The notes: generated from the letters alone by a model not told the origin. 29,568 nt of DNA from Clostridiales bacterium (GCA_019416395.1 DXXH01000026.1:1-29568); one strand, 5' to 3'; shown: positions 6,221 to 13,457, numbered from the stretch's first letter. A program made the numbers and translations.

Positions 6221-7192
6221 TCACCTCTCCCTGTCCCGCTGGCGCCTGCGGTACAGTTCCAGGGCCTTCACAATGGTTTCCTCCATTTTTTTGGCGGGCG
6301 TCCCCGCTGGGAAGAATTTTGAAATCCGCTCCTTGGGCATACGAAACTGCTCCACCTGGTTGGGCTTTTCCTCCTCCAGAATGGCGAGGATGGTGTCCTT
6401 GGCCAGGCGTTCCGCTGGCCCCTTCCCCTCCGACAGCCGCCGCAGCTTCAGTGCCTGGGCGTGGGAGGGGGTGCACTCCATCTCTTGAATCAGCTGGGCC
6501 AGGTCGGCCTGTTCCTCTTTTCGCAGGTAGGAAAGCTCCACCGCAGGACGCAGGGCCATTTGGGGCTTGCCTGGCTCCTTCAAAACGGAATTGTCCACCA
6601 GCTCTAGGATTTCTGGGATGAGGTGGGTAAGGCAGATATATCGACGTATCTGTTCTCGACTTTCTCCCACCTGTTGTCCTAATTCTTCATTTGTTCGCAA
6701 TCTTTTTTCTGACACCACTGGTGTCAGATTTTCTAATGAAGGCCGTCCAGCTTGCCGTTTCATAGCATCCAGCTTCATCTTATAGGCGAAGGCTTTTTCG
6801 CTGGGGAGAATCTGCTCCCGCTGGAGGTTGCTGTCCACCATGATGACAATGGCCTGGTCGTCGGTGAGGTCGCGGACGATGCAGGAGATTTCCTGCAGGC
6901 CCGCCAGTTCCGCGGCACGCTTGCGCCGGTGGCCGGAAACCATCTCGTAGCCGCCGCCCTCCTTGGGCCGCACCAGGGCGGGCACCAGCACCCCGTTGTC
7001 CCGGACGCTTTCCACCATCTCCTTCATGGCGTCGTCCATCCGCACCTGGAAAGGGTGGTTGGGAAACTCGCTGATGTCCTCTGGCGGCAGCGGCACCACT
7101 TTTTCCAGCTTGGCGTCCACTCGCTCCGCCTCCGTGGTGAACAGGTCATCGAGTGAGGGCAGGTTTAGATTGAACCCGTTGTTTTTCGCCAT
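6221..7192 (-). CDS. parB: ParB-family partition protein
   Basis: ATG 7192 has AAGGAGG upstream and gives 323 residues. The ParB/Srx N-terminal domain runs from about residue 30, with the conserved box VSGHRRKRAAEL at 85-96 that in this family forms the CTP-binding and clamp-forming site. Next is DSNLQREQILPSEKAFAYKM, then a helix-turn-helix region (about 160-205, TNEELGQQVGESREQIRRYI) that would recognise the centromere site, and a charged C-terminal part. It overlaps the end of parA by 47 bp, the usual parA-parB order. The stretch 6630-6780 coding the helix-turn-helix is more AT-rich than the flanks, suggesting recombination of the specificity region, and contains a 19-bp palindrome. With ParA it would stabilise the excised circular element. 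Confidence 0.93.
   Translation of the reverse strand: MAKNNGFNLNLPSLDDLFTTEAERVDAKLEKVVPLPPEDISEFPNHPFQVRMDDAMKEMVESVRDNGVLVPALVRPKEGGGYEMVSGHRRKRAAELAGLQEISCIVRDLTDDQAIVIMVDSNLQREQILPSEKAFAYKMKLDAMKRQAGRPSLENLTPVVSEKRLRTNEELGQQVGESREQIRRYICLTHLIPEILELVDNSVLKEPGKPQMALRPAVELSYLRKEEQADLAQLIQEMECTPSHAQALKLRRLSEGKGPAERLAKDTILAILEEEKPNQVEQFRMPKERISKFFPAGTPAKKMEETIVKALELYRRRQRDRER
6709..6727. promoter_or_regulatory. 19-bp palindrome within parB (possible ParB-binding site)
   Basis: CTGACACCA and TGGTGTCAG are perfect 9-bp inverted arms around one central base. The site sits in the AT-rich, DNA-recognition-coding part of parB. Some partition loci keep their centromere within or beside parB, but the sequence differs from the chromosomal parS consensus. 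Confidence 0.3.
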
Positions 7193-8026
7193 CCAGCACC
7201 TCCTTGGTGAAAGACTCGTAGGCCATGGCCACTTTGCTGGTGGGGTCATAGGCGTAGATGCTCTTCCCCGCCGCACTGGTCTCCGCGGCTTTCACCGCCA
7301 GGGGGATCTGGCTGTGGTAGATGTGGAGCACGCTGCCGTAATTCTCCCGCAAAGTCTCTGCCGTCTGCCGGGCAAGATTGGTGCGGTTGTCCACCAAGGT
7401 GAGGAGCACGCCGTCCACCCGCAGGTTGGGGTTAATCTGCCGCTTCACTTTGCCGATGGTGCGCAGCAGTTGGGTCATGCCCTTGGCGGGGAGGTAATGG
7501 GCCTGGACCGGGATGATAACGCTGTCGGCGGTAGCCAGGGCGTTGATGGTAACCTGTCTCGCCTGCCGGCTCGGTCGGCGCTGAACGGTCTCCACAGGAG
7601 ACCAGCGCCCCAGGGAGGGCATACAGTCGATGAGGATGTAATCGTATCGGTTTCGCGCCTGGGACAGCACTTCCTTCAGGGTGAACTCCCGGCTCATGGC
7701 GGTGACCAGGGCCATCTCCATGGCAGATAGCTCGATGTTGGAGGGCAGCAGGTCTACACCTTCCCGGTGGTGGAGCAAGGCCGTTTGTATGTCCACGGGT
7801 TCTTCCTGGATGGCCTGCTCCATGAGAGTAGCCATGGTGGCGGGCAGGTTATCTTGATTTTGCCAGCCCAGGCAGGTGGTAAGGTCCCCCTGGGGGTCGG
7901 CGTCCACCAGAAGGACACGTTTTCCCTGGCGTGCCAAGCCCACTCCAGATTGACAGTGGTCGTGGTCTTGCCGGTGCCGCCCTTCTGGTTAGCCAGGGCG
8001 ATGACTTGGCAGTTGGGTTGATTCAT
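7146..8026 (-). pseudogene. parA: ParA-family ATPase, frameshifted and with an in-frame insertion
   Basis: ATG 8026 has AGGAGG seven bases upstream. The first frame gives QVIALANQKGGTGKTTTTVNL, with the deviant Walker A motif KGGTGKTTT. At about 7945-7946 the frame must shift by one: the C run there has two bases where three would restore the sequence, after which the other frame continues GLARQGKRVLLVDADPQGDL. The remainder has a Walker B-like YILIDCMPSLG and the later ParA regions to 7146. A second oddity is 19 codons (7551-7607) between SLG and TINAL where relatives have about two residues. With the frameshift, the product as written is a short peptide fused to nonsense. A sequencing or assembly error in the short homopolymer would also explain it. 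The gene overlaps parB and would drive ATP-dependent segregation if intact. Confidence 0.8.
7551..7607 (-). other. in-frame 57-bp insertion in parA
   Basis: Nineteen codons (RWSPVETVQRRPSRQARQV) replace about two residues expected between the Walker B-like SLG and TINAL. The segment is Arg/Gln-rich and contains a 6-bp inverted repeat (GGTCTC 7587-7592, GAGACC 7598-7603). No obvious target-site duplication is visible. Confidence 0.5.
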
Positions 8027-8080
8027 GGGATTCCTCCTTTCTGCTTGCCATCTCCTTTTTGGGACGGCTATGTAACAGCA

Positions 8081-8112
8081 TGAAAAAAGCACCCTGACGG
8101 GTGCTCTTTTCC
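8081..8112. terminator. bidirectional hairpin terminator between the 55-aa gene and parA
   Basis: AGCACCC (8088-8094) and GGGTGCT (8099-8105) form a perfect 7-bp stem with loop TGAC. There is an A-run on the left and a T-rich tract on the right. On the minus strand it ends in TTTTTT, so part of the leftward transcription should stop before parA. Confidence 0.75.
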
Positions 8113-8115
8113 TCA

Positions 8116-8283
8116 TTATGTACGCAGCTTCTTCTCAGACTTTTTGATGACATGCAGGAACACCTCGTCCACCAGGTAGGTGTCCCAGCCCTCTGCCAGC
8201 CATTTGTTTCGCAGCTCGTTGAGGCCGTGGAGCAGGACGTTGGCTTCGGTGGGAGTGAGGTTTAAGCGGATGGTTTGTTTCAT
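8116..8283 (-). CDS. small conserved integrative-element protein (55 aa)
   Basis: ATG 8283 has GAGGAGG about eight bases upstream. The product begins KQTIRLNLTPTEANVLLHGL and ends VFLHVIKKSEKKLRT, an amphipathic helical small protein. Similar short proteins precede parA in Tn1549/CTn-like elements. It is separated from parA by a terminator hairpin and driven by a good promoter at 8314-8343. It has no known function; a ribbon-helix-helix-like regulatory role is possible from its size but not shown. Confidence 0.65.
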   Translation of the reverse strand: MKQTIRLNLTPTEANVLLHGLNELRNKWLAEGWDTYLVDEVFLHVIKKSEKKLRT

Positions 8284-8313
8284 GGGCTGGGCCTCCTCTC
8301 TTTTGATGGTTTC

Positions 8314-8343
8314 ATTATAGGGGAAAAGGCAGATTATTGCCAA
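8314..8343 (-). promoter_or_regulatory. sigma-A promoter of the 55-aa gene and parAB
   Basis: On the minus strand, TTGGCA (8338-8343) and TATAAT (8314-8319) are separated by 18 bp. The -10 lies about 30 bp before the start codon of the 55-aa gene. Confidence 0.7.
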
Positions 8344-8447
8344 TGTGCGAACCAATGGGGCCTATTTTACCATTTTTGCAACATTGCCGATGGCTGCAAA
8401 CCGCATAAAACCTGGGTTTTTCCAGGCCCCTTATGGGCATTCGCACC

Positions 8448-8489
8448 AAAAAACGGAGAAACGATCTTATGATTGCTTCTCCGTTTTTT
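8448..8489. terminator. bidirectional terminator with 13-bp stem
   Basis: AAAAAACGGAGAA (8448-8460) and TTCTCCGTTTTTT (8477-8489) are perfect inverted copies. It is a strong terminator in both directions, although no visible gene ends here on either strand. It may be left over from a lost gene. Confidence 0.75.
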
Positions 8490-8496
8490 GTTTCCC

Positions 8497-8730
8497 AGGC
8501 AGCGTGACGCTGCACCCACGTCGCAGATTTCACCTTTGTGGGGTTTGCAAATTTTTATGCCCGCGTTTTTGGCAGGGATCATGTTTCCACCTCGGTCAGG
8601 CAGCGTGACGCTGCACCCATGCCGCGAACTTCACCTTTGTGAGGTTCCCGATTTTTATGCCCGCGTTTCTGGCAGGGATCAAGTTTCCATCTCGATCAGG
8701 TGGCGTGACGCTGCACCCAAACTGCGGTGC
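8497..8730. repeat. ~100-bp tandem repeat, about 2.3 copies
   Basis: Units begin at 8497, 8598 and 8698 (periods 101 and 100), each opening with AGGCAGCGTGACGCTGCACCC or a close variant. The opening holds the small hairpin GCAGCG-TGA-CGCTGC, degraded in the third copy. The second halves share CACCTTTGTG and TTTTTATGCCCGCGTTT. The third copy breaks off after about 20-30 bp. Confidence 0.8.
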
Positions 8731-8869
8731 GGTTCGCTCCCGACATATTCCTTGCCAACGCTTCCCCTCTCCCGCACGGCAGGCTTCCAAGCAGCCTTGC
8801 GCCCCGTAACTCCCCCGAAAAAAGATCACCATCTTCAAACCAGTACCTCGTCCCGAAACACAATCAAGC

Positions 8870-8918
8870 AAAAAACCCCCGCTGTGCCGGCATTCCGGAC
8901 ATGGCGGGGGTATTTTTT
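8870..8918. terminator. terminator after the ArsR gene
   Basis: ACCCCCGC (8875-8882) and GCGGGGGT (8904-8911) pair with further inner pairing, flanked by an A-run on the left and a T-run on the right. It sits 15 bp past the arsR-family stop and should end the leftward ferredoxin operon. Confidence 0.8.
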
Positions 8919-8932
8919 GTGAAACACCAAAT

Positions 8933-9241
8933 TTACTTTTCCTGAGGTGATGCTTCCGGTGGATCGCAAAATTGCTCTTTGAGCGCTTTCATCAACGCCA
9001 CCACACGCTGATCCTCAATCCAATAGAACACATTCATACCCTGTTTTTCAGAGGCCAGCACACCGGCATTTTTCAGCTGATGCAAATGCTGGGACAGCGC
9101 GGACGCTGTAATATTGGGGGTATACTGGTGGATCTCCCCCACCGTCAGCCGCCCTCCCTGCAAAGCGCATAAGATCAGCAGGCGGTGTTCATTGGCCAGC
9201 AGCTTCAGAAGCTCCCCGATTTTTTTCGCTTGTTCTTCCAC
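8933..9241 (-). CDS. ArsR/SmtB-family winged-helix repressor
   Basis: The 102-residue product starts at GTG 9241, with AAGGTGAG upstream. The ArsR winged-helix core is clear: LKLLANEHRLLILCALQGG (about 13-31), LTVGEIHQYT, then the recognition region ASALSQHLHQLKNAGVL (about 46-62) and the wing SEKQGMNVFYWI. Only two cysteines are present (Cys25 and Cys91) and no CxC metal box, so the signal may be redox, persulfide or metal bound elsewhere. It is the last gene of the ferredoxin operon and overlaps the membrane gene by 53 bp, so it is probably autoregulatory through the palindrome at 10056-10075. Confidence 0.9.
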   Translation of the reverse strand: MEEQAKKIGELLKLLANEHRLLILCALQGGRLTVGEIHQYTPNITASALSQHLHQLKNAGVLASEKQGMNVFYWIEDQRVVALMKALKEQFCDPPEASPQEK

Positions 9242-9821
9242 AGGCGCTCACCTTCTTCCCGTTTTTCAGTTTGCAGATTCCCTGGGTCATGGTGCCCATG
9301 GGGCAATACACACACCAGGATCTGGGCCGGAACAGCACCATGGTCAACAGCCCCAGCACAGTTGAGGTCAGCATCACTCCAAAGAACCCGAACGCGAACT
9401 GGGCAAACCACGGGGCCACCCAGCTGACCTGCGCCCACTGCCACGGCAGCTTAAACACCCACAAAAGTGTTACAGTCTGGGAAAGAGGCGCTCCTGTGAA
9501 TACCTTGTAGGTGCTGAACAGCATCAGACAAAACATGACCATAAAAAAAGCCAAAAAACCGTACCGGAACCAGGGACTGCGCAAAAACCGGGGCGGCGGC
9601 ACGTTCCGGGAAAGTTTCAGCTTTTCCCCCAGTAAGCCCAACAGCTGGCCCCGTCCGCAATACCGGTTACAGTAAGCCTTGTTTCCCCCAACTATAGCCA
9701 CCAATAGGGGAATGGTAAAAAACAGCATGCCCAGCCAGGCAAATAAAATATTGCACAGCCCTAAAACCAAATAGGCCAGCTCCGCAATCCATAAATAATC
9801 GTACCATTTTTTCTGTTTCAC
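9189..9821 (-). CDS. 4Fe-4S-binding polytopic membrane protein (NapH/CcoG-like)
   Basis: The start is GTG 9821 with GGGGGAG five bases upstream; it follows the ferredoxin stop by 12 bp. The 210-residue protein has hydrophobic segments at about 12-28, 30-46, 84-108 and 134-165. Cysteine motifs follow the membrane pairs: CNRYCGRGQ at 51-59 and CVYCPMGTMTQGIC at 170-183, as in membrane electron-transfer proteins of the NapH/NosR/CcoG kind. It probably passes electrons between the adjacent soluble ferredoxin and a membrane partner not encoded here. The C-terminal tail overlaps the repressor gene. The exact reaction is unknown. Confidence 0.82.
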   Translation of the reverse strand: MKQKKWYDYLWIAELAYLVLGLCNILFAWLGMLFFTIPLLVAIVGGNKAYCNRYCGRGQLLGLLGEKLKLSRNVPPPRFLRSPWFRYGFLAFFMVMFCLMLFSTYKVFTGAPLSQTVTLLWVFKLPWQWAQVSWVAPWFAQFAFGFFGVMLTSTVLGLLTMVLFRPRSWCVYCPMGTMTQGICKLKNGKKVSACGRTSEKNRGASEAAGQ

Positions 9822-9833
9822 AGCAACTCCCCC

Positions 9834-10025
9834 TTATCCCTCGATCCGAATCACATCTGCGGGGCAAACCTTCCCGCACCTGCCGCAGCCCACGCACTTC
9901 TCTTCGTCCACCTGGGCACTTACCCCATACGGCACCGAAATAGCCCCTCTGGGACATACCTTGACACAGCACCCGCAGGCAACGCACTCTTTGCCAACCC
10001 GGGCTTTTTTCAACGGTTTGTTCAT
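9834..10025 (-). CDS. 2[4Fe-4S] ferredoxin
   Basis: ATG 10025 is preceded by GGGGAGG and gives 63 residues. Two clusters of the classic pattern are complete: CVACGCCVKVCP (Cys14, 17, 20, 24) and CVGCGRCGKVCP (Cys44, 47, 50, 54). It is a small soluble electron carrier, first gene of a three-gene operon with the membrane Fe-S protein and the ArsR repressor. The co-location suggests a dedicated electron path switched by the repressor. Confidence 0.95.
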   Translation of the reverse strand: MNKPLKKARVGKECVACGCCVKVCPRGAISVPYGVSAQVDEEKCVGCGRCGKVCPADVIRIEG

Positions 10026-10055
10026 AGACGCCTCCCCTTAAAAGCAAAAGTAATT

Positions 10056-10075
10056 AAGATATTGCTAATATACTT
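10056..10075. promoter_or_regulatory. operator-like palindrome over the ferredoxin -10 box
   Basis: AAGATATT and AATATACTT are near-inverted halves around GCT. The site covers the -10 box of the promoter at 10067-10095. Its AT-rich form and position match ArsR-family operators, and the operon encodes an ArsR protein. Confidence 0.5.
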
Positions 10076-10095
10076 TATTATCTCCCATTTGTCAA
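10067..10095 (-). promoter_or_regulatory. sigma-A promoter of the ferredoxin operon
   Basis: On the minus strand TTGACA (10090-10095) and TATATT (10067-10072) are spaced 17 bp apart. The start codon is about 42 bp downstream of the -10. Confidence 0.85.
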
Positions 10096-10202
10096 CCCGT
10101 AACTTTGCCCCTTGAACAATCGGTATATTGATACCTATGCGGGATTCCCCCGTTTTTTTCCTTGACCGGGAAATTTTCCAACGGACCAGCCCACACTTTC
10201 TC

Positions 10203-10231
10203 TTATCAAATAGCCATTCCCGTGGTATGAT
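10203..10231 (+). promoter_or_regulatory. probable promoter of the DUF4838 gene
   Basis: TTATCA (10203-10208) and TATGAT (10226-10231) are spaced 17 bp apart, about 60 bp before the chosen start codon. Neither LacI operator found elsewhere in the window is present here. Confidence 0.5.
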
Positions 10232-10292
10232 GGTGGTAATACACTGGGAAGGGGAAGTCCGCCGAATCCCCAAGAGAAAGGAAGAAATGTCC

Positions 10293-12155
10293 ATGACTTT
10301 CGAAATTCAATGGGACCAACGGGCCGGGGATACGGGAAAATTTGCGGCATCGGAACTCCGGCAGGGGATTGCCCAAATGTGTCCCCAGGCCTTTCAAGCA
10401 GATTTCAGCCCTTTGGAAGGGAAATCCATTGAACTGCAGTTGGGATTTCCACTCTCCGCGGGAAAAGACCCGTTCTGGGACGACGGGTACGAAATTGCCA
10501 TAAAACAGGGAGCAGGGACCCTTACCGGCAGCAATCCCAGAAGCCTGCTCATGGCCGTCTACCGGCTTCTGACAGAAGCTGGGTGTGCCTTTTTACGGCC
10601 AACAGAATCTTTCTACCCGTCCGTGGACTGGTCAACGATCACCGTTCAGATCAAAGAAGAGGCCTTTTACCGTCACCGGGGAATCTGCCTGGAAGGGGCC
10701 GATTCCCTGGAAAATGTTCTGGCTATGGTGGACTGGGCGCCCAAAGTGGGATACAACAGCTATTTCACCCAATTCATGGAAGGATACACCTTTTTCGAGC
10801 GCTGGTACTGTCATTCCCAGAACCCCTATGTGGAAAGCGAAGGGCTGACCAAAGAAACCTGCCAGCGCTTTATGGAACAAATCGTCCAGGCGGTGAAATT
10901 GCGGGGGTTGCTCTATCACGGCGTGGGACATGGCTGGACATGCGAGCCTCTTGGTATTCCAGGTTTAAGCTGGAAGCCTGTTGAGGATTCCCTCACCCCG
11001 GAACAAACAAAGCACATGGCCCTGGTCAACGGCAAGCGTGGTCTTTGGAAGGGGATCCCCCTGAACACCAACCTGTGTTACGGCAACCCAGAAACACGGC
11101 AGTTGGTCACAGACTATATTGCATCCTACGCGGAACGCCACCCGGAAATGGACGTGGTGCATTTCTGGCTGGCGGACGATTGCAACAACCAGTGCGAATG
11201 CCCCCTTTGTCAAACGGCCCCGCCCTCTGACTTCTATGTGGAAATGCTCAACGAGCTGGACGCGAAACTGCAACGTAAGGGATTGAATACAAAAATCGTG
11301 TTCCTGCTGTATTTCGACCTTCTCTGGCCGCCGGAAACCAGGAGAATCCAGAATCCCCACCGCTTTTTGCTGATGTTCGCGCCCATCACCAGAACCTTTT
11401 CCCAGCCATTGCGCCCTTCAAAGCAGGCACAACCGCTGCCGCCCTATCGCCGGAACCATCTGAGCTTCCCCCAGAACGTGGAAGAAAACCTGGCCTTTTT
11501 GCAGGCCTGGCAGGAGAATTTTCCCGGGGATAGTTTCGATTTCGATTACCACCTGATTTCCCCCTTGATGTACGATTTAGGCCTGGCTGAAATTTCCAGC
11601 GTGTTATACCAGGATATTCAACAGCTGAAGGGAATTGGCCTAAACGGCCTAATCCATTGCCAGGTGCAGAGAACCGGTATCCCTCACAATTTCCCAGGGT
11701 GGATGGCCGGACATGTACTGTGGGATCCTACACGCTCCTACGAGGCAGAACGCCATACCTATTTTCGCCAGGCCTTCGGGGAATGGGCTCCTGAAGTGGA
11801 AGCATTTTTGGACAAAGTCACTGAGCTCTTCCCCACGGAGTACTTATCCCAGGACCACCATGGGCTGTGGCCCCTCTATCAGGACCGGTACAAAGCCATA
11901 CGCCAATTCCTGAAAGAGCATCATTCTCTATGCAAACGCCCGGAAATCCCTGCTCCTTCCCGGGAAGCCCTGCGGTTCCATTGGCGTCTTCTGTACCGCA
12001 TGAACAACTATCTGGTTGCCCAAACCGCCGGCGACCAACAAGCAGCGGAAAAGAAATTCCACTGCCTGAAAACGTTCCTGTGGAAAAACGAGCCCAAAAC
12101 ACAGCCCTGGTTTGACACTTACGTGTTTGACGATTACTATTCCCGCCGCAGATAA
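10293..12155 (+). CDS. DUF4838 / glycoside-hydrolase-like protein
   Basis: I chose ATG 10293, with AAAGGA ten bases upstream; ATG 10287 is also possible. The 620-residue product has no signal peptide. The N-terminal part (about 1-110) contains SNPRSLLMAVYRLLTEAGCAFLRP (partly), like the substrate-domain fold before GH67/GH20-type barrels. The central part (about 120-480) looks like a TIM-barrel DUF4838 region with YHGVGHGWTCEPLG, LNTNLCYGNPETRQLV and HFWLADDCNNQCECPLC (from residue 290), the last with four clustered cysteines that may bind a metal. The C-terminus is helical. DUF4838 proteins occur in polysaccharide loci and are presumed glycoside hydrolases; no activity can be read from the sequence. 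It is transcribed alone, rightward, with a strong shared terminator before LacI 1. Confidence 0.78.
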   Translation: MTFEIQWDQRAGDTGKFAASELRQGIAQMCPQAFQADFSPLEGKSIELQLGFPLSAGKDPFWDDGYEIAIKQGAGTLTGSNPRSLLMAVYRLLTEAGCAFLRPTESFYPSVDWSTITVQIKEEAFYRHRGICLEGADSLENVLAMVDWAPKVGYNSYFTQFMEGYTFFERWYCHSQNPYVESEGLTKETCQRFMEQIVQAVKLRGLLYHGVGHGWTCEPLGIPGLSWKPVEDSLTPEQTKHMALVNGKRGLWKGIPLNTNLCYGNPETRQLVTDYIASYAERHPEMDVVHFWLADDCNNQCECPLCQTAPPSDFYVEMLNELDAKLQRKGLNTKIVFLLYFDLLWPPETRRIQNPHRFLLMFAPITRTFSQPLRPSKQAQPLPPYRRNHLSFPQNVEENLAFLQAWQENFPGDSFDFDYHLISPLMYDLGLAEISSVLYQDIQQLKGIGLNGLIHCQVQRTGIPHNFPGWMAGHVLWDPTRSYEAERHTYFRQAFGEWAPEVEAFLDKVTELFPTEYLSQDHHGLWPLYQDRYKAIRQFLKEHHSLCKRPEIPAPSREALRFHWRLLYRMNNYLVAQTAGDQQAAEKKFHCLKTFLWKNEPKTQPWFDTYVFDDYYSRRR

Positions 12156-12334
12156 ACGCCCTATCTGAAAGACCAAGGCGGATCACCGTTCCCGCCAACC
12201 GTTGTCTGAAAGAATCGAACAGCTCACACTAGGGGCTGCACCCCCACATTGCGGGCACCGTTTACTGTCTGGCCCCATGGCAGCTTTCCAAACATGGGAC
12301 CAGGCGCTTTAAGCCCGTTTTCAAGAGCCAGTCC

Positions 12335-12354
12335 GAGAAAGACATCTCTTTCTC
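12335..12354. repeat. short perfect hairpin
   Basis: GAGAAAGA and TCTTTCTC are 8-bp inverted copies around a 4-base loop in the space after the DUF4838 gene. The rest of 12156-12370 shows nothing recognisable. Confidence 0.4.
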
Positions 12355-12375
12355 TGTGCAAAGGAAAATACGAAA

Positions 12376-12412
12376 AAAAGACCAGAAGAAAAAATTTCCC
12401 TTCTGGTCTTTT
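12376..12412. terminator. bidirectional terminator between the convergent DUF4838 and LacI genes
   Basis: AAAAGACCAGAAG (12376-12388) and CTTCTGGTCTTTT (12400-12412) are perfect inverted copies. They serve the rightward DUF4838 gene and the leftward LacI gene ending at 12429. Confidence 0.9.
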
Positions 12413-12428
12413 CTTTACAACGCCCAGT

Positions 12429-13457
12429 CTACGGGCAGTCTGTGTTTTCTTTCCTTTCCCTGACAGAGTCCCGTTCCACTAGCACTGGGGAAAAGGACAC
12501 ACTTTTTTGGTAGGTACGCTTGTTCACGATCCGGTCCATGACGAACCCGGCAGCCTCTTCCCCAATTTTTTCCTGCAGCATATCCACCGAGGTCATGGCG
12601 GGAGTGGTACACAAGCAGTACTCCGTATTGTCCAGCGCCACAATGGAAATCTTGTCAGGAACTTGGTAGCCCCGATCCACACAGGCTTTCATACAGCCTA
12701 CGCCCATCAAGTCGTTGCAGGCCACCACCGCGGTACAGTGTCCCCCTTGCTCCAAAAACCGGGAAAAGGCTTCATAGGCTCCTTCCCGGGTAAAATCCCC
12801 TTGGATCACCAGGGATTGGGACGCTTCCAGCCCAAATTCTTCCAAAGCCCGCCGATACCCCGAAAACCGTTCCCGGGTATTCTGCTCCTTGGGATCGCCC
12901 CCTACAAAGGCGATGCTCCGGTGTCCCTTGTCCAAACAATGCCGGGTAGCCACCCAGGCTGCTTGTGGCTGGTCCACGTAAACACAGTCGTACCCTTGAA
13001 ATCCGGTAGGGCTTTGGTAAAAGCTGGTGATCACCGTGGGCAACCCAGTATTCTCAATGGCTTGGGCAAGCTGGGGGGTATAGTTGAAGGAACCCAGAAT
13101 CAGCCCGTCCACAAACCGGCCCCGCAAAGAATCCAACACTTTCAGCTCCTTTTGGGGATCGTGCATGGTGTAGCCCAATAAGATGCTGTATCCAAACTCT
13201 TCCAAGACTTTTGTCACCCCATGGATCATGGCGAAATAATAGGGATTTTCAATGTCCGGGACGCACAGCATCACCTTCTTGGTAATATTGCTTTTCAATG
13301 TCTTCGCCGCTTGGGAAGGCACATACTGAAGCTCTTCCGCCACCTGGAGAATCCGGGCTTTTGCCTTCGCCCCACAGTATCCCTTTCCGCTCAGCGCCCG
13401 GGCCACCGTAGAAGGGGAGTACCCCGTCTCTTTTGCGATATCGTAGATGGTTGCCAC
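12429..13457 (-). CDS. LacI-family transcriptional regulator 1
   Basis: The start is GTG 13457, with AAGGAG eight bases upstream; a longer frame adds unrelated residues. The 342-residue product has the LacI helix-turn-helix at the N-terminus (ATIYDIAKETGYSPSTVARA, hinge region to about 60), then a periplasmic-binding-protein-like sensor domain (VMLCVPDIENPYYFAMIHGV, DGLILGSFN, VACNDLMGVG). It lies directly behind the isomerase gene and the GH172/kinase genes. The operator it most likely reads is the 18-bp palindrome at 16494-16511, just after the GH172 promoter. It has its own promoter at 13491-13520. The effector is probably a sugar or sugar phosphate of the pathway, but the sequence does not say which. 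Confidence 0.92.
   Translation of the reverse strand: MATIYDIAKETGYSPSTVARALSGKGYCGAKAKARILQVAEELQYVPSQAAKTLKSNITKKVMLCVPDIENPYYFAMIHGVTKVLEEFGYSILLGYTMHDPQKELKVLDSLRGRFVDGLILGSFNYTPQLAQAIENTGLPTVITSFYQSPTGFQGYDCVYVDQPQAAWVATRHCLDKGHRSIAFVGGDPKEQNTRERFSGYRRALEEFGLEASQSLVIQGDFTREGAYEAFSRFLEQGGHCTAVVACNDLMGVGCMKACVDRGYQVPDKISIVALDNTEYCLCTTPAMTSVDMLQEKIGEEAAGFVMDRIVNKRTYQKSVSFSPVLVERDSVRERKENTDCP

Larger units (their letters stand above)
8344..8932. other. non-coding stretch between the integrative element and the ferredoxin operon
   Basis: No frame here has a ribosome binding site or recognisable product; the open frames arise from the tandem repeat and GC skew. It holds a strong hairpin (8448-8489), a ~100-bp tandem repeat (8497-8730), an unremarkable stretch (8731-8869) and a terminator (8870-8918). 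The element end may lie here, but I see no clear attachment-site duplication. Confidence 0.6.

Noticed and set aside
7940..7950. Programmed ribosomal frameshift in parA
   Set aside because: A restoring base is simply missing in a short C run and I see no slippery heptamer with a downstream pseudoknot or hairpin.
8497..8730. Possible CRISPR array
   Set aside because: The units are about 100 bp and similar along their whole length, without short fixed repeats alternating with unique spacers; no cas genes are near.
8367..8945. Several open frames on both strands
   Set aside because: They arise from the tandem repeat and terminator, repeat the same residues from copy to copy, and none has a ribosome binding site.
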